Source: CAITJF01 sp032654645
Lineage (GTDB): Bacteria; Pseudomonadota; Gammaproteobacteria; Burkholderiales; Gallionellaceae
Assembly (NCBI GenBank): GCA_032654645.1
Contig: JAULAW010000015.1
Span: 434,001-498,000 of the forward strand
DNA: 64,000 nucleotides
Reading direction: 5' to 3'
Below, piece by piece: positions 26,490 through 34,799 of this stretch. A program made the translations under genes and the position numbers. Position 1 is the stretch's first letter. Each line of letters starts with the position of its first letter. The notes below the pieces were generated by a model that was not told the origin of the DNA, made no database searches, and saw nothing but the letters and a program-made list of their open reading frames with translations.

Positions 26490-27932
26490 ATGCTAGCACA
26501 ACTCACCCTATCCCAGATATTGCCCGCCACCCCGTCAGCCACGCACCTGCTGGTGCTGCTGCCGAAGACCAAGGCGCTGCCCAAAGACCTGCCGCACGGT
26601 GGGCTGCTCAAGGCCGTGCTGGCGCGGCGCGACATGAAGGCCGATGAGCTGGCGAAATCGCCGGTTGTCGCCAATGCCGCAAACGGCGCGCTGGTGGCGT
26701 GGGGGATGCTGGATTTTGAAAAAGACACATTTGCGCAGCAAGCGCAGGTGCGCAAGGCCTTGCAGTTGCTGCTGGGAGAAAACCCCAGAGGCATTGGCAT
26801 CGTCGTGCTGGGCGACGAGGCGCAGCGCAGGCGCGCCGCCGGGCTGGCGGTGTACGGCGCATGGGTGAACGGCGCGCCGCTGCCGGTGCACAAGAAAAAG
26901 GACGAGCGCAAACCGCTGCAAAAAATCGAGCTATTCGGCTTTGCCGACAAAAAAATCTTCGCGCCGCTCAAGGCGCAGGCGGAAGGCAACCTGCTGTGCC
27001 GCGAACTGACCGTGCTGCCGCCGAACGAACTGACACCCGCACTGTATCGCGGGCGCATCAAAAAACTGTCGCGGCTGCATGGCTGGAAGCACGAAGAATT
27101 CGACATGAAAAAACTGCGCAAGATGGGTGCGGGCGCGTTCGTCGCCGTGGCGCAGGGCAGCGATCCGGAAGACGCCGCCATCGTGCATCTGTCGTACCAA
27201 CATCCCAAGGCGAAGCAAACCGTCGCGCTGGTTGGCAAGGGCATCTGCTTCGACACCGGCGGGCACAACCTCAAGCCTTCGCGCTACATGCACAACATGC
27301 ACGAAGACATGAACGGTTCCGCCGTGGCGCTCGGCATTTTGCTTGCCGCCACGCAGAACAAATTGGCCGTGAACCTGGACTGCTGGCTGGCGTTGGCGCA
27401 GAACCACATCAGCCCCAAGGCATACAAACAGAACGACATCGTCAAGGCGCTGAACGGCACCACAATCGAAATCGTGCACACCGATGCCGAAGGTAGGATG
27501 GTGCTGGCCGATACGCTGACCCTGGCGGTGCGCGCCAAGCCTGACCTGATGATCGATTTCGCCACACTCACCGGCAGCATGGCGACGGCGCTCGGCTCGC
27601 GCTATTCAGGTGTATTGGGCAATCGCGACGAACTGGTGCAACGCGCGGTAAACATCGGCAAGCAAAGCGGCGAGCGCCTGTGCGCCTTTCCGATGGATGA
27701 GGACTACGAGGCCGGTCTGGAATCCAAAGTCGCTGACATCAAGCAATGCTCGTTGGCTGGCGAAGCCGACCATATCCTCGCGGCACGCTTCCTGAAGCGC
27801 TTCATCGATGATGTGCCTTGGCTACACGTGGACCTCTCATCCAGCCGCTGTGAAGAAGGTCTGGGCATTGTCGCGAGCGACGTGACCGGATTCGGCGTGG
27901 CCTGGGGGTTGGGGATGCTGCAGGCTGAGTAA
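26490..27932 (+). CDS. Leucyl aminopeptidase family protein (peptidase M17)
   Basis: This 480-residue cytosolic metallo-aminopeptidase removes N-terminal residues from peptides. The C-terminal M17 catalytic domain is clear: GKGICFDTGGHNLKPS, the M-H-EDMNGSA segment, the signature HTDAEGRMVLADTL, and DFATLTGSM. The N-terminal domain is more divergent than in PepA, so it may be a PepA paralogue or a distinct M17 subgroup. In the usual signature NTDAEGR the first residue is Asn, and here it is His. A GAGGA ribosome site lies just upstream. The ATG follows the 26.4-kb inverted repeat. Confidence 0.92.
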   Translation: MLAQLTLSQILPATPSATHLLVLLPKTKALPKDLPHGGLLKAVLARRDMKADELAKSPVVANAANGALVAWGMLDFEKDTFAQQAQVRKALQLLLGENPRGIGIVVLGDEAQRRRAAGLAVYGAWVNGAPLPVHKKKDERKPLQKIELFGFADKKIFAPLKAQAEGNLLCRELTVLPPNELTPALYRGRIKKLSRLHGWKHEEFDMKKLRKMGAGAFVAVAQGSDPEDAAIVHLSYQHPKAKQTVALVGKGICFDTGGHNLKPSRYMHNMHEDMNGSAVALGILLAATQNKLAVNLDCWLALAQNHISPKAYKQNDIVKALNGTTIEIVHTDAEGRMVLADTLTLAVRAKPDLMIDFATLTGSMATALGSRYSGVLGNRDELVQRAVNIGKQSGERLCAFPMDEDYEAGLESKVADIKQCSLAGEADHILAARFLKRFIDDVPWLHVDLSSSRCEEGLGIVASDVTGFGVAWGLGMLQAE

Positions 27933-27996
27933 TTTTTCAATCTCGTGCGAATCGGAGGCTGCCTTCACGTGCTGAATATACATCCTCGACAACTCG

Positions 27997-28015
27997 CGCC
28001 GCTTGACGGCGTTTT
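27997..28015 (+). terminator. Possible weak terminator after the M17 peptidase gene
   Basis: A five-base stem (CGCCG/CGGCG, loop CTTGA) is followed by TTTT. It is small, so the call is tentative. Confidence 0.35.
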
Positions 28016-28085
28016 ACCCGTAGCGCATCATCCTAAGGGGCGGGAAAGCCCGTTGGTTTTTTATACTTAACAACATGGAGGTAAT

Positions 28086-28343
28086 ATGTTCAAAAGACTT
28101 TTGTTATCAACGGCGATGGTCGTGGCTATGTCCTTATCGCAAGCATCTTTTGCGGCAGATGCTGCAAAAGATGAATGCACAGCCGATAAGGATTGTAAAG
28201 AAGGTACTTTCTGCATTCTGGCTTTGACACCTCATGTGTGCAAACCACCACTGGCTGCAGGTGCGGCGTGCAAGCGGGATATCATATGTGCTTCTAAGAA
28301 ATGTGACATCCCCGCTGGTAAAGAGGTGGGAGCTTGCAAATAA
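28086..28343 (+). CDS. Small exported cysteine-rich protein
   Basis: The 85-residue product has a Sec signal peptide (MFKRLLLSTAMVVAMSLSQASFA, cleaved near residue 23) and a mature part with eight cysteines spaced as DEC..DKDCKEGTFC...HVCKPPL.AGAACKRDIICASKKC...GAC. Eight cysteines suggest four disulfides. The spacing recalls the dickkopf-type Cys-rich repeats found in some bacterial exported proteins, but I do not recognise a function. GGAGG lies five bases before the ATG. It stands alone beside the curli cluster but on the other strand. Confidence 0.8.
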   Translation: MFKRLLLSTAMVVAMSLSQASFAADAAKDECTADKDCKEGTFCILALTPHVCKPPLAAGAACKRDIICASKKCDIPAGKEVGACK

Positions 28344-28396
28344 AAAGCACTCCGTATCTGATTTCTATGTAAAGAAATTGCGATGCATTGAACAAC

Positions 28397-28418
28397 CCCG
28401 CAGCAAGCTGCGGGGTAT
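28397..28418. terminator. GC-rich stem-loop after the Cys-rich protein gene
   Basis: CCCCGCAG / CTGCGGGG form a perfect stem around a CAAG-type loop, about 55 bases after the stop codon and 40 bases before the convergent csgH-like gene. There is no T-tract, so it may be a repeat element or a barrier between convergent transcripts rather than a classical terminator. Confidence 0.5.
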
Positions 28419-28459
28419 CAATCCGAATCTGATCAAATACTTTATAGAAAATTAGCCTT

Positions 28460-28828
28460 TTAAAATTCGGCAATCGCTTGGGCAATCATCTCTTTCCCAG
28501 CATACAGTTTTACTGAGCAAACATAGTGTAAGGTATGATGCCTCCTCGTTTTCAGCACACCCAGAACATTCTCCTCACCCTGTTGTAAGGCGACTTTTCC
28601 GGATTGATGGACACGGGATTTATTGTTGCCATCGCCATTATTTTTGGCAATCAGTTCGTAATGTAACGTTTCACTTTTTGTGGTGACTGCTTTGGCTGTT
28701 ACTACCCATAGGTCGTTTTCCATGCGTGGCTCGACCCACACCCGATAATCGTCAGAAGCCACGGCTGTCCCGTATTCCAATAGCATGGTTGATCCCAGTA
28801 GCATGGCGCTAAAGTAACGGAAAATCAT
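28460..28828 (-). CDS. csgH: CsgH-like curli assembly chaperone
   Basis: The 122-residue exported protein has an N-terminal signal (MIFRYFSAMLLGSTMLL..TAVA) and a single beta-rich domain with LHYELIAKNNGDGNNKSRVHQSGKVALQQGE, which matches my memory of CsgH, a periplasmic inhibitor of premature curli subunit aggregation that replaces CsgC in many bacteria. It is the last gene of the curli cluster, 56 bases after the csgB-like gene, and the context strongly supports the assignment. CsgC is the alternative, but a CsgC-type CxC motif is not seen. Confidence 0.8.
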   Translation of the reverse strand: MIFRYFSAMLLGSTMLLEYGTAVASDDYRVWVEPRMENDLWVVTAKAVTTKSETLHYELIAKNNGDGNNKSRVHQSGKVALQQGEENVLGVLKTRRHHTLHYVCSVKLYAGKEMIAQAIAEF

Positions 28829-28884
28829 TTGTCTTTAAAGTATCAATACAATGTGATGAGGGTGAGGCTATTCTCGCCACCCAT

Positions 28885-29454
28885 CTAATTGCCCTGCACA
28901 ACAACTGCCTGGTTATAATTCCCATTTTGCCGAACCGCCACAATCAAGCCACTGCCGCCTTGGCTGATTACAACAGAATTATGCAATCCAACCTGTTCGA
29001 CATTTGATGTGTTCCCTTGACCTAGTTGGCTAATGACAGCGCGATTGGCATAACCATCCTGATTTAAGTTCACCAAATTGTTATCGCCTACTTGCTGGAT
29101 ACTCGCTGCCTCGCCATTTCCTGACTGTGTCGTAGTTATTCCATTCAGGTTGCCCTGTTGCAAAATATGCAGCGTATGCCCCATCCCTTTTTGCGCTGCA
29201 TTGACATAGTTAGAGTTGCCCTCCTGGAAAATATCTACTCGGCTTGGCCCGAGCACTGCATGATCAGAAAGTTCCGGGAATCCTGTGGTCGCCATTCCCG
29301 GCTCTGTAGCGCCAAGATCGCTCCTTGAATCCTTGGAGCTTCTCGAGGCGCTATGATCTACTGTTTTTTGTTGGCCAGATTGCTGCGGTTCACCAGCCAT
29401 CACAGGCGCTGTAGCTAGCGCAACCATCAACATGATGAGCAATTTTATTCCCAT
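28885..29454 (-). CDS. csgB: CsgB-like minor curlin / nucleator
   Basis: The 189-residue exported protein begins with a signal peptide (MGIKLLIMLMVALATAPVMA), then a Ser/Gln/Asp-rich linker of about 70 residues and about five curlin repeats such as DIFQEGNSNYVNAAQKG, HILQQGNLNGITTTQSG and SVVISQGGSGLIVAVRQNG. The repeats resemble CsgB more than CsgA in being irregular, and the protein ends abruptly after the last repeat. It probably nucleates the amyloid fibre at the cell surface next to CsgG/CsgF. The gene lies 23 bases after csgG. Confidence 0.85.
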   Translation of the reverse strand: MGIKLLIMLMVALATAPVMAGEPQQSGQQKTVDHSASRSSKDSRSDLGATEPGMATTGFPELSDHAVLGPSRVDIFQEGNSNYVNAAQKGMGHTLHILQQGNLNGITTTQSGNGEAASIQQVGDNNLVNLNQDGYANRAVISQLGQGNTSNVEQVGLHNSVVISQGGSGLIVAVRQNGNYNQAVVVQGN

Positions 29455-29477
29455 GTTATCGCCCTCTTATTCTTCAC

Positions 29478-30404
29478 TCAATAGAGGAACTCGCGCCCCG
29501 ATAGTTTGTTCGTATCGGGGTTGCTACGCGGCTCTTTTTGTATCTGCATTTCTTGGATGTACTTCTGCAACACTGGGGATGACAGGTCTTCAGCGTTGAA
29601 CAACCCCCAGTTATTATCCTGAATCCCTTCCGCGACCAGATGGATCACCGCAGCCTCGATGGCCTCTTGCACACACAGTTGCGAGGGTTCGTTTCTGGTA
29701 TAGCCTATGTCCGATTCCAACAAACTCTTGAATGCAATGAAGCGGAATATATTGGATGCGAGCTGATAGGAATAGATCGTCTTGGTGGTAGATATGCTGT
29801 TCAGGATACGGCCCGTACGTACATCCACGGCACGTAAATTGACCGTTACTTGATCAACGCGGTATTGGCTATTAAGGCCGACCCCGAGGTATCGTGCCCC
29901 AGCTCCGCCGGTTTGTACGTTGGAGTCATAGGCAATGACTCCGCCTTCAACCAATATGCTGGCTGATAGCAATGGCGGAACGGATGGCGCCGGGATCTTT
30001 TGCCCGTCCTGCGGCTCTACAGCACGGATAATCTTTCTCTCGGTAAGCAGGTTTTGCAGCCCTTCACGCTCCACCGGGACGAACCAATTGGAATCATTGA
30101 GCGCCTTGACCAGCATAGAGGTGGCACCTTGGGTGACAGCGGTTGAGAGCTGGTTTTCTGCCGATGGTTTGTATTGGCCGGTCTGATCGCGGAAGCCATA
30201 TACCGCAGCGATGATTTTCCCTTTAGTGTGTGGCAACCTGATCAGGTCAAGGTGTGTTTGGGTCGCAGTGGTCAAATGCGGTGGCTGTGAACCTAACATG
30301 TCGCGGCTGGGCGTTGCGCAGCCAGTTAGGGCGCTGATCAAGGCTAACACCCAAACAAGCATCCACACAGGACGCCCCAATTCGTTTTCCCCTAAACACC
30401 ACAT
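29478..30404 (-). CDS. csgG: Curli secretion channel lipoprotein CsgG
   Basis: CsgG forms the nonameric outer-membrane pore that exports curli subunits. The 308-residue product has a lipobox (ISALTGC), the HTKGKIIAAVYGFRDQTGQYKPSAENQLSTAVTQGA constriction-loop region, REGLQNLLTERKI and SILVEGGVIAYDSNVQTGG...GVGLNSQYR, all characteristic. I chose ATG 30404 because AGGAGGAT stands seven bases upstream, giving a normal lipoprotein signal. Earlier in-frame codons overlap csgF. The C-terminal tail after the core is longer than in E. coli CsgG. Confidence 0.96.
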   Translation of the reverse strand: MWCLGENELGRPVWMLVWVLALISALTGCATPSRDMLGSQPPHLTTATQTHLDLIRLPHTKGKIIAAVYGFRDQTGQYKPSAENQLSTAVTQGATSMLVKALNDSNWFVPVEREGLQNLLTERKIIRAVEPQDGQKIPAPSVPPLLSASILVEGGVIAYDSNVQTGGAGARYLGVGLNSQYRVDQVTVNLRAVDVRTGRILNSISTTKTIYSYQLASNIFRFIAFKSLLESDIGYTRNEPSQLCVQEAIEAAVIHLVAEGIQDNNWGLFNAEDLSSPVLQKYIQEMQIQKEPRSNPDTNKLSGREFLY

Positions 30405-30427
30405 GTAGTTATCCTCCTTATCCAGCG

Positions 30428-30910
30428 CTACGGTACACATGCGGTGGCACCAGCCGACACGCTTGCCGGCTGGCAAACATTGAAGGATGTAGTTTGCCCC
30501 GTAACCCTGTCCACCACTGTAACCTGCATATTGCCGGTTCCGGCCAAGTTGGTGATGTTGATGGTGAAATCAGTTGTTTGCAGTGGCTGCGCGGTGGCAA
30601 CCAGGTTGCCGTTCGCATCCACCAGGCCGCTGGCCGCAGAAAATGACAGGCGGCTGATAATTGAACGTTGCAACGTGTCGCTGAATTGTTGCGAGGGAGT
30701 TTTCTGTTGTGCGGCAAGCGCCGGATCTTTGTAGTCGTTAATTGCCTGCGCTTCGTTGAGCAGAACCGCGCCGTTCAGCGGATTGCCCCCGAATGCAGGA
30801 TTGACCGGCGTGTAAATCAGTTCGGAAGCCATCACTGGCATAGCCAGTGCGGCAGACTGTATCGCCAAATATATAATGATTAACGGACGCACACTTTTCC
30901 CCTTTCTCAA
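30428..30910 (-). CDS. csgF: Curli assembly protein CsgF
   Basis: CsgF binds CsgG at the cell surface and anchors the nucleator. The 160-residue protein has a signal peptide ending near VMASE, followed by the hallmark YTPVNPAFGGNPLNGAVLLNEAQ (CsgG-binding segment) and the C-terminal beta domain ending in two cysteines (NVCQPASVSAGATACVP). It overlaps the csgE stop by four bases (ATGA), so translation is coupled. Confidence 0.96.
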   Translation of the reverse strand: MRKGKSVRPLIIIYLAIQSAALAMPVMASELIYTPVNPAFGGNPLNGAVLLNEAQAINDYKDPALAAQQKTPSQQFSDTLQRSIISRLSFSAASGLVDANGNLVATAQPLQTTDFTINITNLAGTGNMQVTVVDRVTGQTTSFNVCQPASVSAGATACVP

Positions 30911-31350
30911 AGTTCATCTGATGCCATGTCTTGGCTGTTAGTTAAGGTTTCCGCTTCAATTTCGACTATGTGTTGATACGCTAACTCTGCCGCGTTTGCT
31001 CCCATTCCGTCCAGCACACTGCGCCTGCTCATACGCACAAATCCTGAATATATTTTGCGGAAGCGGTATTCCACCCACAACAGACTGGCTGAACGCACAG
31101 ATGGGCGCTCATAAATAATAACGCTGTAGCGCGAGCCATCTCTTTGTTCGCGCCACGCATTGACGAATGCACGATAGAACTCATGCCCTAACGGGGTAAT
31201 TGTTTGATCTATCACCAGGCCATCAATACGGTCCACGTACCGGTGAACACCATTGAGGCTCGCGCCGCCTTCGTCATCTCCCGCAAATGACGGGCTTGCA
31301 AGCACAATACACAGCAAGCACAAAATTACGTTTGCCACCGGGATTCGCAT
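30907..31350 (-). CDS. csgE: Curli specificity factor CsgE
   Basis: CsgE is the periplasmic adaptor that caps CsgG and selects substrates. The core GLVIDQTITPLGHEFYRAFVNAW and the ERPSVRSASLLWVEYR...IYSGFV stretch are diagnostic. I prefer ATG 31350, which gives 147 residues and a good signal peptide (MRIPVANVILCLLCIVLASPSFA) with AAGGCAGAG just upstream. An alternative ATG at 31365 adds five residues. It is the first gene after the csgA terminator, so the csgEFGB-H unit may be transcribed by partial read-through from csgA or by its own promoter. Confidence 0.94.
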   Translation of the reverse strand: MRIPVANVILCLLCIVLASPSFAGDDEGGASLNGVHRYVDRIDGLVIDQTITPLGHEFYRAFVNAWREQRDGSRYSVIIYERPSVRSASLLWVEYRFRKIYSGFVRMSRRSVLDGMGANAAELAYQHIVEIEAETLTNSQDMASDEL

Positions 31351-31448
31351 TTGCTCTGCCTTCATGGTTCTGCATTGGCCGTATCTCTTGTTGGCCCCTG
31401 CAACATGCCGAGCACCGCTTACCGACACTCAACACTTATTGGGTTTTT

Positions 31449-31473
31449 AAAAAGCGGGCGCTTTCGCGCCCGC
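31449..31473 (-). terminator. Intrinsic terminator/attenuator downstream of csgA-like gene
   Basis: A perfect eight-base stem (GCGGGCGC 31454-31461 with GCGCCCGC 31466-31473, loop TTTC) is followed on the minus strand by five T residues. It sits between the abundant-subunit gene and csgE, a good position to make more subunit than secretion machinery. Confidence 0.88.
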
Positions 31474-31505
31474 CAAATCTGCCGGTATGATCCGGCTAGT
31501 TGCTA

Positions 31506-32672
31506 CTAACGCTGCGTGATGCTGGCGCTGTTGTTGCTGCCGCCAACCTGGTAGATTGACGCAGTATTGCCATTGCCTTGCTGCATGATGGAAGCCAGGT
31601 TGTACGCGCCGCCTTCCTGGCTGATTGTCGCAATGTTAAAAGCTGCGTCACCGTCTTGAGCGATGTCAGCAATATTGTTGCTGCCGCCGGCTTGCGTAAT
31701 GGTCGCAGTATTCCCTTGTCCATCTTGAGCTATGCTGGCGGCGAGATCGCTACCGCCGGTTTGCGTAACAGATGCCAGGTTGGCGATATCGCTTTGCGAC
31801 ACACTAGCCGTCAGGTTCGCGCCATTGCTTTGGGAGATGGTGGCAGTGTTGAAACCATCATCCTGGGCAACAGAAGCGCTGCTGTCGACAGTGCTGTCTT
31901 GCAACACAGTAGCAATGTTACCATCGCTATAGGACTCCGTCTGGCTCACTATGACGGTGCTGCCAATGGAGGCGGATTGGTTCACGGATACCGTGCTGTT
32001 GTTGCCGTCCTGGCTCACGCTGACAGCATTGTCCGCGCCATCGCCATCCTGGCTCACCGACACGCTGTTGCTGTTACCGGTTTGGTTTACAGTGGCAACA
32101 TTGTTGGTGCCATCTTGAGCCACCGTTGCAGACAGGTTGCTGCCATCTGCCTGAATAACGGACGCCACCTGCGCTTCATCACTTTGCGATACGCTAGCGC
32201 TCAGATTTTCACCATTGCTTTGGTTGACTGAAGCTTGATGATTGTAATCATCCTGGGAAACATCGGCAGTGGCGCCAGCGGTGTTGGTTTGCGTCACGTC
32301 AATGCGGTTGTTGTCGCTATAGCCTTCGGTTTGCACAGCAGTTGCACTGGAGCCGGTAGCGTTACTTTGTGTCACGTTAACTATACCATTGCTGCCTTGT
32401 TGCGATATGGTCGCAGCGTTATCGCTGCCGCTGGTGGTGATGCTGGCTGTGGCATTTAGGGTGTTGTCCTGAGAAACGCTGCCGGAATTGCGGTCCCCAG
32501 CCTGGTCAATTGCTGCATGGTTGTCAGCGCCGCCATCTTGCATAATGGCAGCCTGATTGCCGGTGCTGGATGATACCGGTGTTCCAGCATCAATTTCCGC
32601 CCAAGCAGAATTGGCGGAAAATACTGCTGCGATAGCCAAAGACAAAACGGACTTATTAAATTTCATAAACAT
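31506..32672 (-). CDS. csgA: CsgA-like major curlin subunit, long repeat form
   Basis: The 388-residue exported protein carries a signal peptide (KFNKSVLSLAIAAVFSANSAWA) followed by about 30 half-repeats (roughly 15 full units of 22-23 residues) of the curlin type with spaced Gln and Asn, such as VAQDGTNNVATVNQTGNSN. That is about two and a half times the E. coli CsgA length. A higher-order duplication of 130 residues runs from TEGYSD to TESYSD and onward. I chose the ATG at 32672 because GGAGAAG sits just before it. The in-frame ATG at 32684 is immediately upstream of, and out of position for, that site. It should form the extracellular amyloid fibre. Confidence 0.9.
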   Translation of the reverse strand: MFMKFNKSVLSLAIAAVFSANSAWAEIDAGTPVSSSTGNQAAIMQDGGADNHAAIDQAGDRNSGSVSQDNTLNATASITTSGSDNAATISQQGSNGIVNVTQSNATGSSATAVQTEGYSDNNRIDVTQTNTAGATADVSQDDYNHQASVNQSNGENLSASVSQSDEAQVASVIQADGSNLSATVAQDGTNNVATVNQTGNSNSVSVSQDGDGADNAVSVSQDGNNSTVSVNQSASIGSTVIVSQTESYSDGNIATVLQDSTVDSSASVAQDDGFNTATISQSNGANLTASVSQSDIANLASVTQTGGSDLAASIAQDGQGNTATITQAGGSNNIADIAQDGDAAFNIATISQEGGAYNLASIMQQGNGNTASIYQVGGSNNSASITQR

Positions 32673-33082
32673 AATCTTCTCCATATCTGAAAGTTAAGTT
32701 GCACAAAAAACATTAAAACCACAACAGTTGGTATTGCTGTACCACACCACTCTGCTTAACAACTGCCGGCGAACCGCGCATTTTTAGAAACGCCACTGCT
32801 CAGGGCAGCTCTCGCTGAAATTGCCGCGATAACACCTATACAGCAATGCCAGTGCCAAGTAATATTCAAATCGTGTTTTTTCTTGGCGTAAGAATCAACA
32901 ATAGCCCATCAACCGGCGTGAATACTTGGTCTGCGCAAACATGACCCTGCCAGGAAATTTTTCATGCCCTTGGTTTTACCGCTTCATAAAAACAAATTTA
33001 TCCAGGATAAACGTCAAGATTTTTATCTGGTTGGCGAGATTTCGACGATTCGCCCGCATTAACTTCATGACAAGTTCAAACT
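32673..33082. promoter_or_regulatory. Divergent regulatory region between curli genes and the histidine kinase
   Basis: This 410-base A+T-rich region has no convincing gene. It contains the curli sigma-54 promoter (32842-32857), a long csgA leader, and about 220 bases upstream of that promoter where enhancer sites for an NtrC-type activator would be expected. I could not pick out an obvious activator palindrome by eye. The kinase promoter must also lie here. Confidence 0.55.
32842..32857 (-). promoter_or_regulatory. Sigma-54 promoter for the curli genes
   Basis: On the minus strand TGGCACTGGCATTGCT fits the sigma-54 consensus (TGGCAC-N5-TTGCW) with the required GG-N10-GC spacing. It would start transcription near 32830, about 158 bases before the csgA-like ATG. 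An NtrC-type activator is encoded 2 kb away. Confidence 0.85.
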
Positions 33083-34783
33083 ATGAGCGCATTGCACCAG
33101 CGTTGTTATAACGCCATTAATAAAAACAGAAATACTATGGCAGTCGCCATGCTGGGATTGTTGCACCTAGTTTTGGTTGTCGGCGTTGAACACGCATGGG
33201 TGCGGCCTTTGTTGATTTCCCATCTGGGCATTTTCCTGTTATGGCAACCGCTCTGGCGTATCGAAGATAAATTGGGGGTGAGGGGGATCACTTTCATCAC
33301 GCTCACAATTGTTACGGTGATTTTCTGGCTGAACTGGGCTTTGCTGGCTTTCTGGATGGGCGGTATGTTCGGGCTGATCGGGGGGCGGATATTTTCATCC
33401 GCCCAGAAGTGGGCCAGGTATTTTTACCTTCTCGCCCTGCTTTATGTATTGTCAATGCTACTGCTCTGGGCCGTTCCGAAAATGCTTGCCCTTGGTAGCA
33501 CAGATGAGCTTTCGCGTAATCTGATGGTTTATTTCATGCCCGTATTGTTGTTTGCAATGGCTTTCATGCCGAGCGAATCCGAGCCGGTCTATCAGGAACA
33601 TGCCGTGGATTTTTTCTATGGCGTGATGCTTATGCTGCTTGTGGCGGTGTTGATACTTGGCGTCATTGTCATTATGTCGCTGGGTAAAATAAGTTATCAA
33701 CAGGCTCTGTTGGAACTGGTATTTATCGTTGCCGGAGTATTGTTAATCCTGGTCTGGCTGTGGAAGCCACGCTTAGGCCTTTCAGGTCTGCAACAAAGCT
33801 TCTCGCGTTATTTTCTTAACATCGGCACCCCCTTTGAAGAGTGGCTCGCTAAATTGGCGCGCCATGCCGAAACCGAACCCGATGCGGCAAGATTTTTAGG
33901 ATGCGCGATACGGTTGTTGGCAGAATTGCCCTGGCTAGCCGGAGTGACGTGGCAAACACCCGAAGGGGATGGGGAGACCGGAAAGAAAACTGCCCATCCG
34001 CTGAATTTCAAGACTGGCGACCTTGGTTTGCAATTGTGGGCCGTCCACCCAACGCCCATTTCCATGAACTTGCACGCAAACCTGTTATCCCGGTTGATTG
34101 TGCATTTTTATCGGACGAAGTTGCGTGAAGCAGAAATGCGCCAGATGGTTCGCATGCAAGCCGTACATGACACTGGGGCGCGTCTGACCCATGACTTGAA
34201 GAATTTGCTGCAAGCACTTTCCAATTTGACAGCCGCCGCACAGCAGCCTGGCCGTGAGGATAGCTTCCGCCAACTTATGCAGCGCCAATTGCCACTGCTC
34301 GGACAGCGATTAAAGCAGACACTTGACAAGTTAAAGGCTCCGCAACCCGAGTCGAACGATGAAATGGCGAGCGCTGATTTGTGGTGGGGTAATTTAAAAA
34401 CGCGCTATGAACGTTACGGCGTGACTTTTTGTGTCGGGAATATCGTACCAGGTGTCCACGTCCCTGCCGGATTATTCGACAGCGTGGCAGAGAACTTGCT
34501 GCAAAATGCCAGCCGCAAGCAAGCTGCCAACCCAGCGATCGTCATTACGGTCGAATTCTCTGCGGTTCCGGATGCAATCGAACTGAGCGTAAATGACAAC
34601 GGAACGGCAGTAGAAGAGCATGTTGCCCATCGCTTGTTCCAGGTCGCAGTGAGTTCAGGCTATGGATTGGGTATAGGTTTGTACCAGGCGGCGCGCTGGG
34701 CAGATCAGCATGGCTATAAGCTGAACTTGGCCAGCAATCACAATGGTGCGGTGTGCTTCAAGCTGAAATCGGCATCTCCGTGA
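33083..34783 (+). CDS. Membrane sensor histidine kinase
   Basis: The 566-residue protein has about eight hydrophobic helices in residues 15-235, a short cytoplasmic region, then a HisKA-type phosphoacceptor (THDLKNLLQALSNL, H near residue 370) and a GHKL ATPase (ENLLQNASRK N-box, VNDNG G1, SGYGLGIGLY G2). The order resembles PrsK-type kinases of exopolysaccharide/PEP-CTERM systems, but I see no clear GAF domain. It is convergent with an NtrC-type regulator gene (16 bases apart) and divergent from the curli genes. It is probably the partner of that regulator and controls curli. Confidence 0.9.
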   Translation: MSALHQRCYNAINKNRNTMAVAMLGLLHLVLVVGVEHAWVRPLLISHLGIFLLWQPLWRIEDKLGVRGITFITLTIVTVIFWLNWALLAFWMGGMFGLIGGRIFSSAQKWARYFYLLALLYVLSMLLLWAVPKMLALGSTDELSRNLMVYFMPVLLFAMAFMPSESEPVYQEHAVDFFYGVMLMLLVAVLILGVIVIMSLGKISYQQALLELVFIVAGVLLILVWLWKPRLGLSGLQQSFSRYFLNIGTPFEEWLAKLARHAETEPDAARFLGCAIRLLAELPWLAGVTWQTPEGDGETGKKTAHPLNFKTGDLGLQLWAVHPTPISMNLHANLLSRLIVHFYRTKLREAEMRQMVRMQAVHDTGARLTHDLKNLLQALSNLTAAAQQPGREDSFRQLMQRQLPLLGQRLKQTLDKLKAPQPESNDEMASADLWWGNLKTRYERYGVTFCVGNIVPGVHVPAGLFDSVAENLLQNASRKQAANPAIVITVEFSAVPDAIELSVNDNGTAVEEHVAHRLFQVAVSSGYGLGIGLYQAARWADQHGYKLNLASNHNGAVCFKLKSASP

Positions 34784-34799
34784 GTATGCGGGCGAGCCG

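Noticed and set aside
31506..32672. Regularly spaced repeats that could be mistaken for a CRISPR array
   Set aside because: The repeats are coding curlin units in one continuous frame with a signal peptide, and the repeated units vary in sequence.
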